Assembly: GCA_910579605.1 (NCBI GenBank)
Contig: CAJTUG010000018.1
Coordinates: 19,650 to 37,652, forward strand
Length of the DNA: 18,003 bases
Source: an uncultured Muribaculaceae bacterium
GTDB lineage: Bacteria > Bacteroidota > Bacteroidia > Bacteroidales > Muribaculaceae
Direction of reading: 5' to 3'
Shown: piece by piece, positions 17,078-18,003 of the stretch
Layout: each line of letters begins with the position of its first letter
Position numbering within the stretch: the first letter of the stretch is position 1
The notes under the pieces: model-generated
The model's database searches: none
What the model was told of the DNA's origin: nothing
Seen by the model: the letters and a program-made list of their open reading frames with translations, nothing else
Position numbers and translations under genes: made by a program

Positions 17078-17872
17078 TCAACTAATAGTATCGTAAGCCT
17101 TCATTCTCATTATCATCTCGTCAAAATCTACTTGATGAGCATCAAATTCAGGTCCGTCAACACATACAAATCTCATCTTGCCTCCAACTTTTACACGACA
17201 TGCACCACACATGCCTGTTCCATCTACCATTATGGTATTGAGAGAACAAATAGTGGGAACATTATATTTCTTTGTCAAGAGCGAAACAAATTTCATCATC
17301 ACGGCAGGACCGATAGCCACAACCTCAGCCACGTTCTCTTTAAGTATAACGTTCTCCACTCCAGCTGTTACAAGACCTTTCGTCCCGTAACTGCCGTCAT
17401 CAGTCATAATAACAACTTCATCGCTGTGTTGGCGCACTTCTTTTTCAAGAATTATCAAATCTTTTGTTCTTGCAGCCAAAACGCTTACAACCCTGTTGCC
17501 AGCGGCTTTCATGGCCTTGATAATCGGTAACAATGGAGCTACACCCACACCGCCGCCACAGCATACAACCGTGCCTTGGCGTTTTCCAATATCTGTAGCA
17601 CGTCCAAGCGGACCGACAAGATCGGTCATAAAATCACCTGGTTCCAAAGCACAAATTTTTTCAGTTGAAACGCCTACTGCTTGTACAACAAGCGTTATAG
17701 TGCCATTTGACACATCTGCATCTGCGATAGTAAGAGGTATTCTTTCTCCTCCTTCACCGCAACGAACGATAACAAAGTGACCGGGTCGGCGAGCTTTAGC
17801 TATCTCCGGAGCAAATAAAACCAGTTTTACGACTTTTTCCGAAAATCGTTCTTTTTCTAAAATTTTATACAT
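17078..17872 (-). CDS. nfnA: NfnA-type transhydrogenase small subunit
   Basis: A 264-residue ferredoxin-NADP reductase-like protein, the partner of NfnB. The FAD-binding barrel carries RIPLTIAD (44-51). The NAD-binding lobe carries CCGGGVGVAPLLP (104-116). The C-terminal 2Fe-2S segment VDGTGMCGACRV has Cys222 and Cys225, with Cys237 in FVCVDGPEF. In NfnA proteins three Cys and an Asp hold this cluster; the Asp here may be Asp217 just before. The related dihydroorotate dehydrogenase electron-transfer subunit (PyrK) normally uses four Cys and sits beside pyrD, which is absent here. The stop is 6 bases before the nfnB start, and 31 bases separate its start from the lptB stop, so read-through from lptB is likely. 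No separate promoter is evident. Confidence 0.88.
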   Translation of the reverse strand: MYKILEKERFSEKVVKLVLFAPEIAKARRPGHFVIVRCGEGGERIPLTIADADVSNGTITLVVQAVGVSTEKICALEPGDFMTDLVGPLGRATDIGKRQGTVVCCGGGVGVAPLLPIIKAMKAAGNRVVSVLAARTKDLIILEKEVRQHSDEVVIMTDDGSYGTKGLVTAGVENVILKENVAEVVAIGPAVMMKFVSLLTKKYNVPTICSLNTIMVDGTGMCGACRVKVGGKMRFVCVDGPEFDAHQVDFDEMIMRMKAYDTIS

Positions 17873-17903
17873 CTCTTCAATCTAAAGATAAAAGCCCGGC
17901 AAA

Positions 17904-18003
17904 CTACTCTGCTCCGAGCCGTTTACGATAGAAAACGAAATCGCGACCAAGATATTTTTCTCTTACAACAGGATTCTGTGCCAACTCCTCGCTCGTGCCC
18001 TGA
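17904..18003 (-). CDS. lptB: LptB C-terminal end (LPS export ATPase), partial
   Basis: The last 33 codons of a gene that enters from the right edge on the - strand. The frame reads QGTSEELAQNPVVREKYLGR then DFVFYRKRLGAE before a TAG stop (17904-17906). The pattern GTxEELAxNxxVRExYLGxxF is the C-terminal tail of LptB, the cytoplasmic ATPase that powers lipopolysaccharide extraction through LptFG and the Lpt bridge. No ATPase motif is visible because they lie outside the window. It is 31 bases upstream of nfnA and in the same direction, so it is probably the leading known member of the - strand operon. Confidence 0.8.
   Translation of the reverse strand, partial: QGTSEELAQNPVVREKYLGRDFVFYRKRLGAE

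Noticed and set aside
1..18003. CRISPR arrays, insertion sequences, tRNA or rRNA genes, riboswitches
   Set aside because: I found no repeat-spacer pattern, transposase, cloverleaf or known aptamer pattern by reading; all large spans are explained by genes.

Overview
The window reads as a chromosome segment from a member of the Bacteroidetes, most likely order Bacteroidales. The evidence is a SusC/SusD pair, a one-protein hybrid two-component system (HTCS), Bacteroides-type promoters (TAnnTTTG -7 boxes), A-rich leaders in place of strong Shine-Dalgarno sites, and moderately AT-rich DNA. I cannot fix the genus from sequence alone. Two unrelated blocks meet at about 13.9-14.0 kb.

Block 1 (1-13432, all + strand) is a polysaccharide utilization locus (PUL): the 3' part of an HTCS sensor-regulator, a gap with a candidate promoter, then a tightly packed operon of SusC transporter, SusD lipoprotein, SusE/F-type surface glycan-binding lipoprotein, GH53 endo-beta-1,4-galactanase lipoprotein, GH2 beta-galactosidase and galactokinase. 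Intergenic gaps are 8-21 bases. From GH2 back to HTCS the content and order match the characterised pectic galactan locus of B. thetaiotaomicron (BT4667-BT4673 region). The genes form a coherent route. The GH53 enzyme cuts beta-1,4-galactan at the surface, the SusC/D pair and binding protein capture and import oligosaccharides, GH2 releases galactose in the periplasm, and GalK phosphorylates it in the cytoplasm. No galactose permease, galT or galE is in view. A 16-bp perfect inverted repeat follows galK.

Between the blocks, a 71-codon gene for a very acidic lipoprotein has its own near-consensus promoter and two tandem intrinsic terminators.

Block 2 (14041-18003, all - strand, converging on block 1) reads, in transcription order: the C-terminal end of LptB (cut by the window edge), NfnA and NfnB (electron-bifurcating NADH:ferredoxin/NADP+ transhydrogenase), a ZnuA-type metal-binding lipoprotein, and a ZnuC-type ATPase. 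Spacings of 31 and 6 bases and short overlaps suggest one transcript. The znuA reading frame is broken about 207 codons in, while the remainder stays intact in another frame. No permease gene accompanies the metal transporter genes.

I did not find a wholly new system. The points most worth a second look are the znuA frameshift, the symmetrical hairpin after galK, the TCATAT direct repeat at the susC promoter, the acidic lipoprotein unit, and galK attached to a galactan PUL.
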